Assembly (NCBI GenBank): GCA_027315255.1
Contig: DAHUYL010000145.1
Span: forward strand, 1 to 59,681
Source of the DNA: Solirubrobacterales bacterium
Lineage (GTDB): Bacteria > Actinomycetota > Thermoleophilia > Solirubrobacterales > Solirubrobacteraceae
Direction: 5' to 3'
Length of the DNA stretch: 59,681 nucleotides
The position numbers were made by a program, and so were the translations under genes. The notes under the pieces were generated by a model. The model ran no database searches, was not told where the DNA came from, and saw only the letters and a program-made list of their open reading frames with translations. Positions 48,273-56,923 of this stretch are shown here, piece after piece. Within the stretch, counting starts at the first letter, position 1; the number at the start of each line of letters is the position of its first letter.

Positions 48273-50000
48273 TCAGGCCGCGCAGCGCGGCTCGAGCTCG
48301 ACAGCGTCTCGCTGTGCGGCGGCGAAGCGGGCGAGCGCGGCCGGCGCCGGCGGTGGCTCGAGCGCCAGCGCCGGCAGCTCCGGATGCGAGGCGAGGTAGC
48401 TGCCCAGCAGCCGCAGCTCGTCGATCTCCCCCGGCGGCACGTGAGCGCCGAGCTCGGCGACCCGGCCGGCACGGGCGAGCACCCTGTCGGTCCGGCGCTG
48501 AAGCTCGGAGGCGCCGTCGGGGAGCGGGCCGAAATCGAGCAGTCGGCCGCCCGCGATCCACAGCGCATCGAACCGTCCCGGCTCGGCCGGGTGCGGAGCG
48601 AGCACGAGGCGCGGCCGCGCGTGCGTCGCCTGCATGACGCCCTCGAGGCCGGCGAGGATCGCCGCGAGCCGCGCCCGCCGGCGCCGGAGCGCCGCTGCGC
48701 GCTCGTAGTGGCGATCGGCAGCGGCCGTCTGCATCTGGCGGTCGAGGTGCTGCAGGAGCCCGTTGCGCGCGTCGCCGTGGAAGATCCGCAGCGCCTCGTC
48801 GAGCCGGCGGCGGTACAGGTTCGGGTCGAGGTCGCCGAGGCACGGTGACAGGCAGCGGCCCATCTGTCCGTACGCCGAGGGCCACTCGCGACGCTGCAGC
48901 CGCCGCCCGCAATGACGCAGCCCGAACAGGGAGTCGAGCTGCTCGACCAGCTCGCCCAGCAGCCGCCGCCCACGCAGCGGCCCGATCGTGACCGCGTGGC
49001 CGGCCGCAGGGGCGCTCGCGACCTCGAGGATCGGATACGCGATGTCGAGCCGGCAGACGAGGTAGTGGAGCGTCTCGTCGCGCGCCGCGAGTCGCACGTT
49101 GCCCGGCGGCCGAAGCTCCTTGATCAGCCGGTTCTCGAGGATCAGTGCGCCGAGCTCGCTCGTCACGGAGCGGTAGTCGACGAGCTCGGCATGGGCGGTC
49201 CAGGCTGCGCGCAGCGTCGCGGGCGCGAAGTGGGCCCGCGCGCGGCGGCGGATCGACACCGACTTGCCGACGTACAGCGGCCGGCCGGCGCCGTCGCGGA
49301 AGATGTAGACGCCCGGGTCGGTCGGGAGGTCCTTGAAGTCGAGCTGGGGAAGCTCGCGAGCACCGGCGGCGTACTGGCGTCCACGCGCACGCCCGCGGGT
49401 CCCGGCGGTGCGCGAGCGGCGGCGCGGGCGCAGCAGCGCGAGCGCCTCGCCGACCGTGCCGGCGTGCGCGCACAGCCGCGGGAACAGCGCGCACAGGATC
49501 CGTCCGCACGTCTCGGCGTCCGCCAGCGCCCGGTGCGCGATCTCGACCTCGACCCCGAGCGCGCCGGCGAGCGCCCCCAACCGCCGCTCGCGCTGCAGCG
49601 GCAGCACCGCCCGCGCGAGGGCGGCGGTGCACAGCACCGGCGGATTCGGCCAGTCGAGCCCGACCCGCGCGAACGCCTGGCGCAGGACGCGGCGGTCGAA
49701 CGCGGCGTTGTGGGCGACCATCACGCGCCCGCTCAGCATCTGGGCGAGCGACGGCAGGACCTGCGCTGGGTCGGGAGCCGTGTCGATCTGCGCCTGCGTG
49801 ATCCCCGTGAAGCGCTGGATCCCGCGGCCGAGCGGCATGTTCGTGCGCACCAGCGAGCTGAAGCGGTCGTGCAGCTCGCCGCCCCCGACGAGCACGGCGC
49901 CGACCTCGGTCAGCTCGCACGAGTCGCCGCCGAGCCCGTTGGTCTCGGTGTCGAGCGCGACGAACTCCGCGGTCGCGACCGGCTGCTCGAGCAGCTGCAT
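48273..50000 (-). CDS. DEDDh exonuclease fused to UvrC-type GIY-YIG domain
   Basis: 575 residues. Residues 1-180 form a DnaQ-like 3'-5' exonuclease (VALDTETNG with Asp17 and Glu19, MVAHNAAFDRRVLRQAF, AHRALADAETCGRILCALF). Around residue 225 a GIY-YIG nuclease begins (DPGVYIFRDGAGRPLYVGKS with SIRRRARAHF), followed by UvrC-like regions (MGRCLSPCLGDLDPNLYRRR). This fusion is known from actinobacteria and related to Cho/UvrC; a role in nucleotide excision repair or its accessory incision is inferred. Confidence 0.92.
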   Translation of the reverse strand: MQLLEQPVATAEFVALDTETNGLGGDSCELTEVGAVLVGGGELHDRFSSLVRTNMPLGRGIQRFTGITQAQIDTAPDPAQVLPSLAQMLSGRVMVAHNAAFDRRVLRQAFARVGLDWPNPPVLCTAALARAVLPLQRERRLGALAGALGVEVEIAHRALADAETCGRILCALFPRLCAHAGTVGEALALLRPRRRSRTAGTRGRARGRQYAAGARELPQLDFKDLPTDPGVYIFRDGAGRPLYVGKSVSIRRRARAHFAPATLRAAWTAHAELVDYRSVTSELGALILENRLIKELRPPGNVRLAARDETLHYLVCRLDIAYPILEVASAPAAGHAVTIGPLRGRRLLGELVEQLDSLFGLRHCGRRLQRREWPSAYGQMGRCLSPCLGDLDPNLYRRRLDEALRIFHGDARNGLLQHLDRQMQTAAADRHYERAAALRRRRARLAAILAGLEGVMQATHARPRLVLAPHPAEPGRFDALWIAGGRLLDFGPLPDGASELQRRTDRVLARAGRVAELGAHVPPGEIDELRLLGSYLASHPELPALALEPPPAPAALARFAAAQRDAVELEPRCAA

Positions 50001-50050
50001 CCGCCGTTGATACGACAGTCCCCGGACGCCGCGACAGCGGCGTTGCAGCC

Positions 50051-50821
50051 CTAGCCGGCGGCTGGCTTGCGGGCGCGGATGATCGCGGCGGCCGCGTGCT
50101 CGTGCACCCGGTGGGTCTCGCGGATCTCGACCTGCTCGAGGCCCGCCGCGCTCAGCGCCGCGCGGAACTCCGCCTCGGTCAGCGCGCCGGCGACGCAGCC
50201 CGTCCAGGCCGCCATGTCCGCTCTCGTCTGCTCGTCCATGTCCGGGTCGGCGATCACGTCGGAGACCGCGAACCGCCCACCGGGCCTCAGCACCCGCGCC
50301 GCCTCGCGAAGCACGGCCGGCTTGTCGCCCGACAGGTTGATCACGCAGTTGGAGATCACGACGTCCACCGACGCGTCCGGCAGCGGCATCTGCTCGAGGT
50401 AGCCCTTGCGGAACTCGACGTTCTCGAGGCCCGCCGCGGCCGCGTTGGCGCGCGCGAGCTCGAGCATCTCGTCGGTCATGTCGAGGCCGATCGCCCTGCC
50501 CGTCGGCCCCACCCGCCGCGCTGAGATCAGCACGTCGGCCCCGGCGCCCGAGCCGAGATCGAGCACCGTCTCGCCCTCGGCCAACTCGGCGACGGCGGTC
50601 GGGACCCCGCAGCCGAGCGAGGCATCGAGCGCCGCCTGTGGGAGCTCACCGGTGACCGACTCGCCGTACAGCGAGCCGCCGAACGCCCCGGTAGCGTCGG
50701 CGGGGCTGCACGCGAGCGACGCCGAACCGCAGCAGCCGGCGCTGTCCGGGGTTGCGGCTGCCCTCGCTGCCGCGGCGTACTTGTCGCGAACCGTCTCGCG
50801 GATATCGGTCAGCTCAGCCAC
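50051..50821 (-). CDS. arsM: Arsenite S-adenosylmethionine methyltransferase
   Basis: 256 residues from GTG 50821, overlapping the arsR stop by 13 bases. SAM-binding motifs are [20 protein letters not shown] and [20 protein letters not shown]. The arsenic-binding cysteines are in [20 protein letters not shown] and [20 protein letters not shown], and the N-terminus has CCGSASLAC. It methylates As(III) to less bound or volatile products. Co-transcribed with arsR. Confidence 0.94.
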   Translation of the reverse strand: MAELTDIRETVRDKYAAAARAAATPDSAGCCGSASLACSPADATGAFGGSLYGESVTGELPQAALDASLGCGVPTAVAELAEGETVLDLGSGAGADVLISARRVGPTGRAIGLDMTDEMLELARANAAAAGLENVEFRKGYLEQMPLPDASVDVVISNCVINLSGDKPAVLREAARVLRPGGRFAVSDVIADPDMDEQTRADMAAWTGCVAGALTEAEFRAALSAAGLEQVEIRETHRVHEHAAAAIIRARKPAAG

Positions 50822-51162
50822 TCGGACAGCTCCTTCAGCGCGTCGGGGATCACGTAGTAATAGGCCCACAGGCCCTCTCGCTCGGAGCCGACGATGCCGG
50901 CCTGGCGCAGCACCTTCAGGTGGTGCGAGACGGTCGGCTGCGAGAGCTCGAACAGCGGCACCAGCTCGCACACGCACACCTTGCCCGCGTGCTTGCGCAG
51001 CACGTCGACGAGCTGGAGGCGGACCGGGTCGCCGAGCGCCTTCGCGATCGCGGCCATTCGCACGGCCTGGCCGCGCTCGACGTCCGGGTAGACGACCGGC
51101 TCGCAGCAGGCGACGCCGGGCGGACGCTTGGTCTTCGGGGTGAGCTCCAGATCGATCACCAT
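50809..51162 (-). CDS. arsR: ArsR-family metalloregulator
   Basis: 117 residues from ATG 51162. The winged helix is [20 protein letters not shown], then [20 protein letters not shown] with [20 protein letters not shown]. The VCVC cysteines in the DNA-recognition region are placed as arsenite ligands of the ArsR type, and a CC pair lies near the N-terminus. It should repress its own operon and the divergent arsC operon until As(III) binds. Confidence 0.94.
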   Translation of the reverse strand: MVIDLELTPKTKRPPGVACCEPVVYPDVERGQAVRMAAIAKALGDPVRLQLVDVLRKHAGKVCVCELVPLFELSQPTVSHHLKVLRQAGIVGSEREGLWAYYYVIPDALKELSEWLS

Positions 51163-51200
51163 CGATATACAAATACCGATTGAACTGATGCTTGTCAATG
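51161..51200. promoter_or_regulatory. ars operator region 1
   Basis: In the arsR/arsC divergent gap the dyad ATTGA-N11-TCAAT lies within 51177-51200. It closely matches a second site at 53377-53400 before arsD (20 of 24 positions). An overlapping ATCG-N12-CGAT dyad lies at 51161-51180. Confidence 0.65.
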
Positions 51201-51240
51201 CGTAGACTGCCGGTCTCGTCCAGTGTCCGGGAGGTCGATG

Positions 51241-51888
51241 ATGCAAACGCGCATGCGCAGTCCGATGATCCGCAGCGCGGTCGAGGCGGCGACCGGCAGG
51301 CTTGCCTATCGGTTCCGCGGCGTCTTCTCGCGCGAGACGGTCGCCCAGTTCGTCCAGGACTCCTACGAGCAGCTCGGACAGCGCCCCAATGTCGCACCGC
51401 AGTTCCTGCCGATCTTCATCGAGCGGTTCGCGCGCGAGCGGCTGGAGGCGATGGCGCAGGCGCAGGGGCTGATCGCCAAGCAGCTGCCCGAGGTCCTGTT
51501 CGTGTGCGAGCACAACTCCGGACGCAGCCAGATCGCCGCCGCGTTCACGCACGAGCTCTCGAGCGGCCGGGTCGCGGTCCGCTCCGCCGGGTCGCGTCCA
51601 CGCGAGCAGATCAACCCGGTCGTGGTTGAGGCGATGGGCGAGCTCGGGATCGACATCGGGATGCAGTTCCCCAAGCCGCTGACGACCGAGGTCGTGCAGG
51701 CGGCCGACGTCGTGATCACGCTCGGGTGCGGCGACGCCTGCCCGATCTACCCCGGCAAGCGCTACGAGGACTGGGAGGTGACCGACCCGGCCGACCAGCC
51801 GCTCGAGGTCGTGCGCCAGGTCCGCGACGAGATCCGCGCGCGCGTCACGACGCTGCTCGGCGAGCTCGGGATCGGAGCGAGACCTTGA
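51241..51888 (+). CDS. arsC: Arsenate reductase, LMW-phosphatase type, with N-terminal helical domain
   Basis: 215 residues from ATG 51241, preceded by GGGAGG. The first 75 residues are a helical domain (GRLAYRFRGVFSRETVAQFV, FIERFARERLEAMA) seen in actinobacterial ArsC. The catalytic loop is VLFVCEHNSGRSQIAAAFTH (C-x5-R) with the later Cys pair in ITLGCGDACPIYPG. The mycothiol/mycoredoxin-coupled form is expected. It reduces arsenate to arsenite. The stop overlaps the next start (TTGA). Confidence 0.94.
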   Translation: MQTRMRSPMIRSAVEAATGRLAYRFRGVFSRETVAQFVQDSYEQLGQRPNVAPQFLPIFIERFARERLEAMAQAQGLIAKQLPEVLFVCEHNSGRSQIAAAFTHELSSGRVAVRSAGSRPREQINPVVVEAMGELGIDIGMQFPKPLTTEVVQAADVVITLGCGDACPIYPGKRYEDWEVTDPADQPLEVVRQVRDEIRARVTTLLGELGIGARP

Positions 51889-52607
51889 GCCGGGTCGCCG
51901 TCGTCACGGACATCCACGGCAACCTCCCCGCGCTGCAAGCGAGCCTCGACGCGATCGATCGGCTCGGGATCGATCGGATCTACTGCGGCGGCGATCTCGT
52001 CGGCTACGGCCCGCACCCGAATGGGGTGTGCGAGCTGATCGAGGACCGCGGGATCCCGACGATCTACGGCAACTACGACTACGCGATCGCGCGCGAGCTC
52101 GACGACTGCGGATGCGCGTACGTCACCCAGCACGATCGCGAGCTCGGGCAGCAGTCGGTCGCCTGGACGCTCGCGAACACGAACCGGCGCTCCAAGGACT
52201 TCATGCGCGGGCTGCCGTTCGACCTGCGCTTCGAGCTCGGCGAGCACGCTGTCCACCTCGTCCACGGCTCGCCGCGGAAGGTCAACGAGTACCTGTTCGA
52301 GGACAAGCCGGCCAGCCTGTACGAGCGGCTCGCGGCCGCCGAGGAGGCGGAGGTGCTCGTCTTCGGCCACACCCACAAGCCGTGGATCCGCGAGCACGGC
52401 GGCGTCCTGTTCGTCAACTGCGGCTCGGTCGGCAAGCCGAAGGACGGCGACCCGCGGGCGGCGTTCGCGATCCTCGAGCTCGACGATCGCTCGCACGTGC
52501 GCGCCTCGATCGAGCGGATCCCCTATGACGCCGCGGCGGTCGCCCGCGAGCTCGAGGCGGCCGGCCTGCCGGGCGAGTACGCGCACAAGCTGGTCGCGGC
52601 GGCGTGA
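51885..52607 (+). CDS. Calcineurin-type metallophosphoesterase in ars operon
   Basis: 240 residues from TTG 51885, overlapping the arsC stop. Metal motifs are VAVVTDIHGNLPALQASLDA (D-x-H), YCGGDLVGYGPHP (GDxxxxGP), IYGNYDYAI (a GNxD variant), HLVHGSPR and VFGHTHKPW. The family (YfcE/MJ0936-like) hydrolyses phosphodiesters or monoesters. Its place between arsC and the aquaglyceroporin, with coupled starts on both sides, points to a role in arsenic response, which is not defined by the family. Confidence 0.9.
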   Translation: MSRVAVVTDIHGNLPALQASLDAIDRLGIDRIYCGGDLVGYGPHPNGVCELIEDRGIPTIYGNYDYAIARELDDCGCAYVTQHDRELGQQSVAWTLANTNRRSKDFMRGLPFDLRFELGEHAVHLVHGSPRKVNEYLFEDKPASLYERLAAAEEAEVLVFGHTHKPWIREHGGVLFVNCGSVGKPKDGDPRAAFAILELDDRSHVRASIERIPYDAAAVARELEAAGLPGEYAHKLVAAA

Positions 52608-53383
52608 GCGGCCGGGATCGAAGCGCGGCGCGCGGCGGGCTCGCCCGGCGCCTGCTCGCCGAGCTGCTCGGCTCGGCGTTCCTCGCCGCGATCGTGATCG
52701 GGTCGGGGATCGCGGCGCAGCGGCTCTCCCCCGGCGCCACGGGCCTCGAGCTGCTCGAGAACTCGGCGGCGACCGCCGCCGGCCTGTTCGCGGTGATCCT
52801 GATGTTCGGCCCGGTATCGGGCGCCCACTTCAACCCGGTCGTGACGCTCGTCGACGCGAGCCTCGGCGGGCGCCCATGGCGCGAGGCGCTCGCGTACATC
52901 CCGGCGCAGGTCGGCGGCTGCAGCCTCGGCGCGATCGCCGCCAACGCGATGTTCGCGCTGCCGGCGATCAGCATCTCGGCCAAGCACCGGGCGACGGGCG
53001 CGCACCTGCTGGCTGAGGCGATCGCGACGCTCGGGCTCGCGCTCGTGATCTTCTCGCTGACGCGCACCCGGCGCGCGAACCTCGCGCCCGCGGCCGTCGG
53101 CGCGTACATCGGCGCCGCCTACTGGTTCACGAGCTCGACCAGCTTCGCGAACCCGGCGATCAGCGTCGGGCGCATGCTGTCGGCGACGTTCGCGGGCATC
53201 GCGCCCGCCTCGGTTCCCGGGTTCGTCGCCGCGCAACTGCTCGGCGGCGCGGCGGCGATCGCCGTGCTGCGGGTGCTTTACCCGGACCCATCCGACGGGG
53301 CGGCCACCGACCCGGTCCGGGTGGATCACGGAACCGTTCCGGCGCCGCTTGCAGTCCTGGCTACATCGACTATCGTCGATTGA
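52604..53383 (+). CDS. aqpS: Aquaglyceroporin (AqpS-like) of ars operon
   Basis: 259 residues from GTG 52604, overlapping the upstream stop (GTGA). Six helices and two half-helix loops are seen, with the motifs SGAHFNPVVTLVDASL (NPV in place of NPA) and SFANPAISVGRMLSA. In Sinorhizobium an AqpS channel next to arsC lets arsenite leave the cell down its gradient; the same job is inferred here since no ArsB or Acr3 pump is present. The last codons overlap the second ars operator. Confidence 0.9.
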   Translation: MSGRDRSAARGGLARRLLAELLGSAFLAAIVIGSGIAAQRLSPGATGLELLENSAATAAGLFAVILMFGPVSGAHFNPVVTLVDASLGGRPWREALAYIPAQVGGCSLGAIAANAMFALPAISISAKHRATGAHLLAEAIATLGLALVIFSLTRTRRANLAPAAVGAYIGAAYWFTSSTSFANPAISVGRMLSATFAGIAPASVPGFVAAQLLGGAAAIAVLRVLYPDPSDGAATDPVRVDHGTVPAPLAVLATSTIVD

Positions 53384-53400
53384 AACGATGCTTCTCGATG
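53377..53400. promoter_or_regulatory. ars operator region 2
   Basis: Nearly the same sequence as 51177-51200 (20 of 24 positions; shared CGATTGAA, GATGCTT and ATG). It spans the aqpS stop codon and lies 50 bases before arsD, which implies a second ArsR-controlled promoter inside the locus. Confidence 0.65.
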
Positions 53401-53449
53401 TAGTGTCGCCAACGGCGCCGGACCTAGATCACGACGAAAGGAGGACCCG

Positions 53450-53818
53450 ATGAAGATCGAGGTGTTCGACCCCGCGATGTGCTGCTCGACGGGAGTCTGC
53501 GGCCCGAGCGTGCCACCCGAGCTGGCGCGGTTCGCCGGAGACCTGGAGTGGCTCGCCGCCCAGGGCGTCACGGTGACCCGTCACAACCTCGCACACGAGC
53601 CACAGGCGTTCGTTGCGTGCGAACCGGCACGGGCGGCGCTCGCCGAGCGCGGTGAGCAGGCGCTGCCGCTGATCCTCGCCGACGGCCGCCGGGTGTCGGC
53701 AGGCCGCTACCCGGAGCGCTCGGAACTGGCCGGCTGGAGCGGCCTCGAGCCGTCGCACGCCCCCGTGTCCATCCCGCTTGCAGCACCCACCTCGGGCGGT
53801 TGCTGCGGGGGAGGCTGA
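53450..53818 (+). CDS. arsD: Arsenic metallochaperone ArsD
   Basis: 122 residues from ATG 53450 with a strong AAAGGAGG site. The arsenite-binding cysteines are in VFDPAMCCSTGVCGPSV (Cys11, 12, 17) and a C-terminal CCGGG pair is kept (residues 118-119). ArsD passes As(III) to ArsA and raises its affinity. Six bases upstream of arsA. Confidence 0.95.
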   Translation: MKIEVFDPAMCCSTGVCGPSVPPELARFAGDLEWLAAQGVTVTRHNLAHEPQAFVACEPARAALAERGEQALPLILADGRRVSAGRYPERSELAGWSGLEPSHAPVSIPLAAPTSGGCCGGG

Positions 53819-53824
53819 CCACCG

Positions 53825-55597
53825 ATGCGCCCGCTCGCTCCGTTGCTCCTGCGGCCGACCCGCGTGCTGTTCTTCACGGGCAAGGGTGGGATGGGTAAGA
53901 CCACGCTGGCGTGCGCCACCGCGGTCGGGCTGGCGCGCCGCGGCCGGCGGGTGCTGATCGTCTCGACCGATCCGGCCTCGAACCTCGACGAGGTGCTGGC
54001 CACCGAGCTCACGCAGCAGCCGCGGCCGATCGCCGGAATCGCCGGGCTCGACGGCGCGAACATCGATCCGGAGGCGGCGGCGCGCGACTACCGGGAACGC
54101 GCGGTCGGACCGTATCGCGGTCTACTGCCTGATTCCACGATCGAGAGCATGGAGGAGTCGCTGTCAGGTGCCTGCACGGTCGAGATCGCGGCGTTCGACT
54201 CGTTCGCCGCGCTGCTCGGCGACCCGACGGCGACGTCCGGCTACGACCACGTGATCTTCGACACCGCGCCGACGGGGCACACGCTGCGGCTGCTCGCACT
54301 CCCCGCCGCCTGGACGGGCTTCATCGACACCAACACCACCGGGGTGTCGTGCCTCGGGCCGCTCGCCGCGCTGCAGGACCAGCGCGAGCGCTACGCAGCG
54401 AGCGTCCGGGCGCTGAGCGACCCGGCCCTGACGACGCTCGTGCTGGTCGCGCGCCCCGAACGCACCGCGCTTGCCGAGGCCGAGCGCACGCGCGCGGAGC
54501 TCGCCGGCGCCGGGATGCGCCACCAGCTGCTGGCGCTCAACGGCGTGTTCGAGGCGGGCGCAACCGACGACGGCACCGCGCTGGCGCTGGCGCGACGTCA
54601 GGCCGAGGCGCTCGCCTCCCTGCCGGCCGCGCTCGGCGAGCTGCCGCGCGTGGAGGTGCCGCTGCTCGACTTCGCGCCGATCGGACCCGAGGCGCTCGCC
54701 CAGGTCCTCGACCCGGCGGCGTCCGCGCCGTCACCGTCGCAGGGCGAGGTCGAGGCGGCCGACTCGAGCACGGCGGCGGCAACGCTGCCGGAGCTGATCG
54801 ACGATCTCGAGGCCGCCGGGCGCGGGGTGGTGATGACGATGGGAAAGGGCGGAGTCGGCAAGACCACGCTCGCCGCCGCGATCGCCACCGAGCTCGCCCG
54901 CCGCGGCCACCGCGTACACCTGTCGACCACCGATCCGGCCGCGCACGTGGCCGACGCGGTCGGCGACGGCGTACCCGGGCTGTCGGTCTCGCGGATCGAC
55001 CCCGCCGAGCAGATCCGTCTCTACACCGAGCAGGTGATGGCCACAGCCGGGGCCGGGCTCGACGATCACGGCCGCGCGCTGCTCGAGGAGGACCTGCGCT
55101 CGCCGTGCACGGAGGAGATCGCCGTGTTCCGCGCGTTCGCCGACGTCGTCGCGCGCGGCCAGGACGGCTTCGTCGTGCTCGACACCGCCCCGACCGGTCA
55201 CAGCCTGCTGCTGCTCGATGCGACCCAGTCCTACCACCGCGACATCGCCCGCGGCCTGTCCGAGGTCCCCGACGCGGTCGCGAACCTGCTGCCGCGGCTG
55301 CGCGACCCGGACTACACCCGGGTGGTGATCGTCACGCTGCCGGAGGCCACGCCGGTCCACGAAGCGGCTCGGCTGAGCGACGACCTGCAGCGCGCGGGAA
55401 TCGTTCCCTACGCGTGGGTCGTCAACCAGAGCCTCGCCGCCGCCGGCGCGGAGCACCCGACGCTCGCCGCCCGCGCGGAAGCCGAGCACGCCTATGTGGC
55501 CGAGGTCGCGGAGCTCGCCCAACGCGTCGCACTCGTCGCCTGGCAAGCCGACGCGCCGGCCGGCAGCGCCGGACTTCAGGCCCTCCTCAGCAGGTAA
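53825..55597 (+). CDS. arsA: Arsenite-stimulated ATPase ArsA
   Basis: 590 residues with two ATPase halves. P-loops are FFTGKGGMGKTTLAC (about residues 17-30) and MTMGKGGVGKTTLAA (about 337-351), with DTAP signature regions (IFDTAPTGHTLRLLALP and VLDTAPTGHSLLLLD). The metalloid-site cysteines are in SGACTVEIAAF, GVSCLGPL and SPCTEEIAVF. ArsA normally drives ArsB, yet no arsB or acr3 gene is in the window, so its membrane partner is missing or replaced. Confidence 0.95.
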   Translation: MRPLAPLLLRPTRVLFFTGKGGMGKTTLACATAVGLARRGRRVLIVSTDPASNLDEVLATELTQQPRPIAGIAGLDGANIDPEAAARDYRERAVGPYRGLLPDSTIESMEESLSGACTVEIAAFDSFAALLGDPTATSGYDHVIFDTAPTGHTLRLLALPAAWTGFIDTNTTGVSCLGPLAALQDQRERYAASVRALSDPALTTLVLVARPERTALAEAERTRAELAGAGMRHQLLALNGVFEAGATDDGTALALARRQAEALASLPAALGELPRVEVPLLDFAPIGPEALAQVLDPAASAPSPSQGEVEAADSSTAAATLPELIDDLEAAGRGVVMTMGKGGVGKTTLAAAIATELARRGHRVHLSTTDPAAHVADAVGDGVPGLSVSRIDPAEQIRLYTEQVMATAGAGLDDHGRALLEEDLRSPCTEEIAVFRAFADVVARGQDGFVVLDTAPTGHSLLLLDATQSYHRDIARGLSEVPDAVANLLPRLRDPDYTRVVIVTLPEATPVHEAARLSDDLQRAGIVPYAWVVNQSLAAAGAEHPTLAARAEAEHAYVAEVAELAQRVALVAWQADAPAGSAGLQALLSR

Positions 55598-55695
55598 ACG
55601 TTCGGACTACCTGAACCTAACGCGCTATCCGCACCTTTCCACCCCTGCCGCCGTTTAGGCTCACAGCAGGCAATCACTGGGAAGGAGGACTGCCG

Positions 55696-55899
55696 ATGGG
55701 AACGATCACTGCCGAGACGAAGATGCTCCACGAGCTCGACGAGGACGCCCGGCGCGCGTGGGCGGCCTACCGCGAGCGCACCCGCGCCTTGGACGGCGAT
55801 GCCTATGAGTACGCTGAGCTCGAATCGTGGGCGATCCTCCAGCACGAGCTACGCCGGCTCGAGCGGCGCCGACGCCTGATCACCGACCCGCCCGCCTGA
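55696..55899 (+). CDS. Small conserved hypothetical protein
   Basis: 67 residues from ATG 55696, with AAGGAGG seven to eight bases upstream. Helical and charged (LHELDEDARRAWAAYRERTR, then LESWAILQHELRRLERRRRL). No known motif. The strong ribosome site and composition support translation. It follows arsA by 98 bases and may or may not belong to the arsenic unit. Confidence 0.75.
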   Translation: MGTITAETKMLHELDEDARRAWAAYRERTRALDGDAYEYAELESWAILQHELRRLERRRRLITDPPA

Positions 55900-56360
55900 C
55901 GGCAGCGCTCCGGGCGCGGACCCGCATCCGACCGGCGCGCCGGGCCGCCGTCCTCCTGCTCCCGTGCGCCGCGACCCTGGCCTCATGCGGCACCGCGGCG
56001 CGCCTGCGGCGCGCGAACAGTCCCGCTCCGCGCCTCGATCTCGCCGTCTACATCTCAGCGATCGGCGTTCGCGTCTCGCCCGCCACGGTTGGTGCCGGCG
56101 CGCTGTTGCTCGACATCGCCAACCAGTCCCCTGATCCGGTCACACTGACGGTCGCGCGGCGGAGCCGCCCCGGGTCGGCGGGCACCGGCCCGATCGGCGC
56201 AGGCGCCAGCACGCAGCTGAGCGTCGAGGTGTCCCCAGGGACTTACGAGATCGGTGCGACCCCCCGCCGCGCCACCGGCGGATCACACCCCCTGCCGGGC
56301 GCCGTCCTGCGGGTCGGCACCGCCAGGCCCAGCGGCGACAACGTGCTGCTGCGGCCCTGA
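55827..56360 (+). CDS. Probable lipoprotein with cupredoxin-like fold
   Basis: 177 residues if GTG 55827 is the start, but this overlaps the previous gene by 73 bases. No ATG, GTG or TTG lies between there and the signal sequence; a CTG at 55896 that overlaps the upstream stop (CTGA) would give an ideal lipoprotein signal (TRIRPARRAAVLLLPCAATL, then ASC-GTA). The mature part (VRVSPATVGAGALLLDIANQ, LSVEVSPGTYEIGA) resembles cupredoxin-like or Ig-like domains without copper ligands. Function unknown. Confidence 0.6.
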   Translation: MGDPPARATPARAAPTPDHRPARLTAALRARTRIRPARRAAVLLLPCAATLASCGTAARLRRANSPAPRLDLAVYISAIGVRVSPATVGAGALLLDIANQSPDPVTLTVARRSRPGSAGTGPIGAGASTQLSVEVSPGTYEIGATPRRATGGSHPLPGAVLRVGTARPSGDNVLLRP

Positions 56361-56389
56361 CGCGCGGTCGATTGCGGTAGTACCACGTG

Positions 56390-56438
56390 TTGCGTGTACG
56401 CAATCACTACCGACGTGCAATACTTGCGTGCGTGCAAG
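56390..56438. promoter_or_regulatory. Two MarR-type operators
   Basis: TTGCGT-GT-ACGCAA (56390-56403) and CTTGC-N6-GCAAG (56423-56438) lie just before and over the marR start. Likely autoregulatory sites. Confidence 0.6.
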
Positions 56439-56923
56439 CAACGTTCTCAGAACAGGAAGCAATCAGGGCGGACGCGCTCGCCGCGGACCTCTACGCGTTC
56501 GTCGTGTTCCTGCACAAGAGCTGCACCACGGACCTGTTCGAGGCGCTCGGCGCAGCCGATCTGTCGCTCACCCAGGTGAAGGTGCTTCACCACCTGGAGG
56601 AGGCTGAGCAGCAGTCGTTGAAGGCGCTGGCGGAGCGGATTCCGGTCAGCGTCGCCGCGGCCAGCCGCGCGATCGACGACCTCGTCCATCGCGGATTCGT
56701 CGAGCGCCACGAAGACCCGGTCGACCGCCGGATGAAGCGGGTCCAGGTGACCACCGCGGGTCGGACGGTGAGCGTGCGGCTGGCCGCCGCGAGGCTGACC
56801 GGCCTCGAGCAGTTCGCCACATCCCTCGATCCACACGAGCGGGAGATCCTCGCGTCGGCGCTGCGCACGTTGCTGGCGCACGAGGAGATCGCCGCGTGCC
56901 GACCCATGGAGGCCTCGGAATGA
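56432..56923 (+). CDS. MarR-family transcriptional regulator
   Basis: 163 residues if GTG 56432 is used; an upstream GTG at 56387 would place coding sequence over both operators. The winged helix is LSLTQVKVLHHLEEAEQQSL, AERIPVSVAAASRAIDDLVH, RGFVERHEDPVDRRMKRVQV. It should repress the exporter that follows; its stop overlaps that start (ATGA). Inducer unknown, probably a drug-like or phenolic compound. Confidence 0.9.
   Translation: MQATFSEQEAIRADALAADLYAFVVFLHKSCTTDLFEALGAADLSLTQVKVLHHLEEAEQQSLKALAERIPVSVAAASRAIDDLVHRGFVERHEDPVDRRMKRVQVTTAGRTVSVRLAAARLTGLEQFATSLDPHEREILASALRTLLAHEEIAACRPMEASE

Noticed and set aside
47980-49920. 646-codon open frame on the - strand
   Set aside because: Out-of-frame shadow of the DEDDh/GIY-YIG gene.
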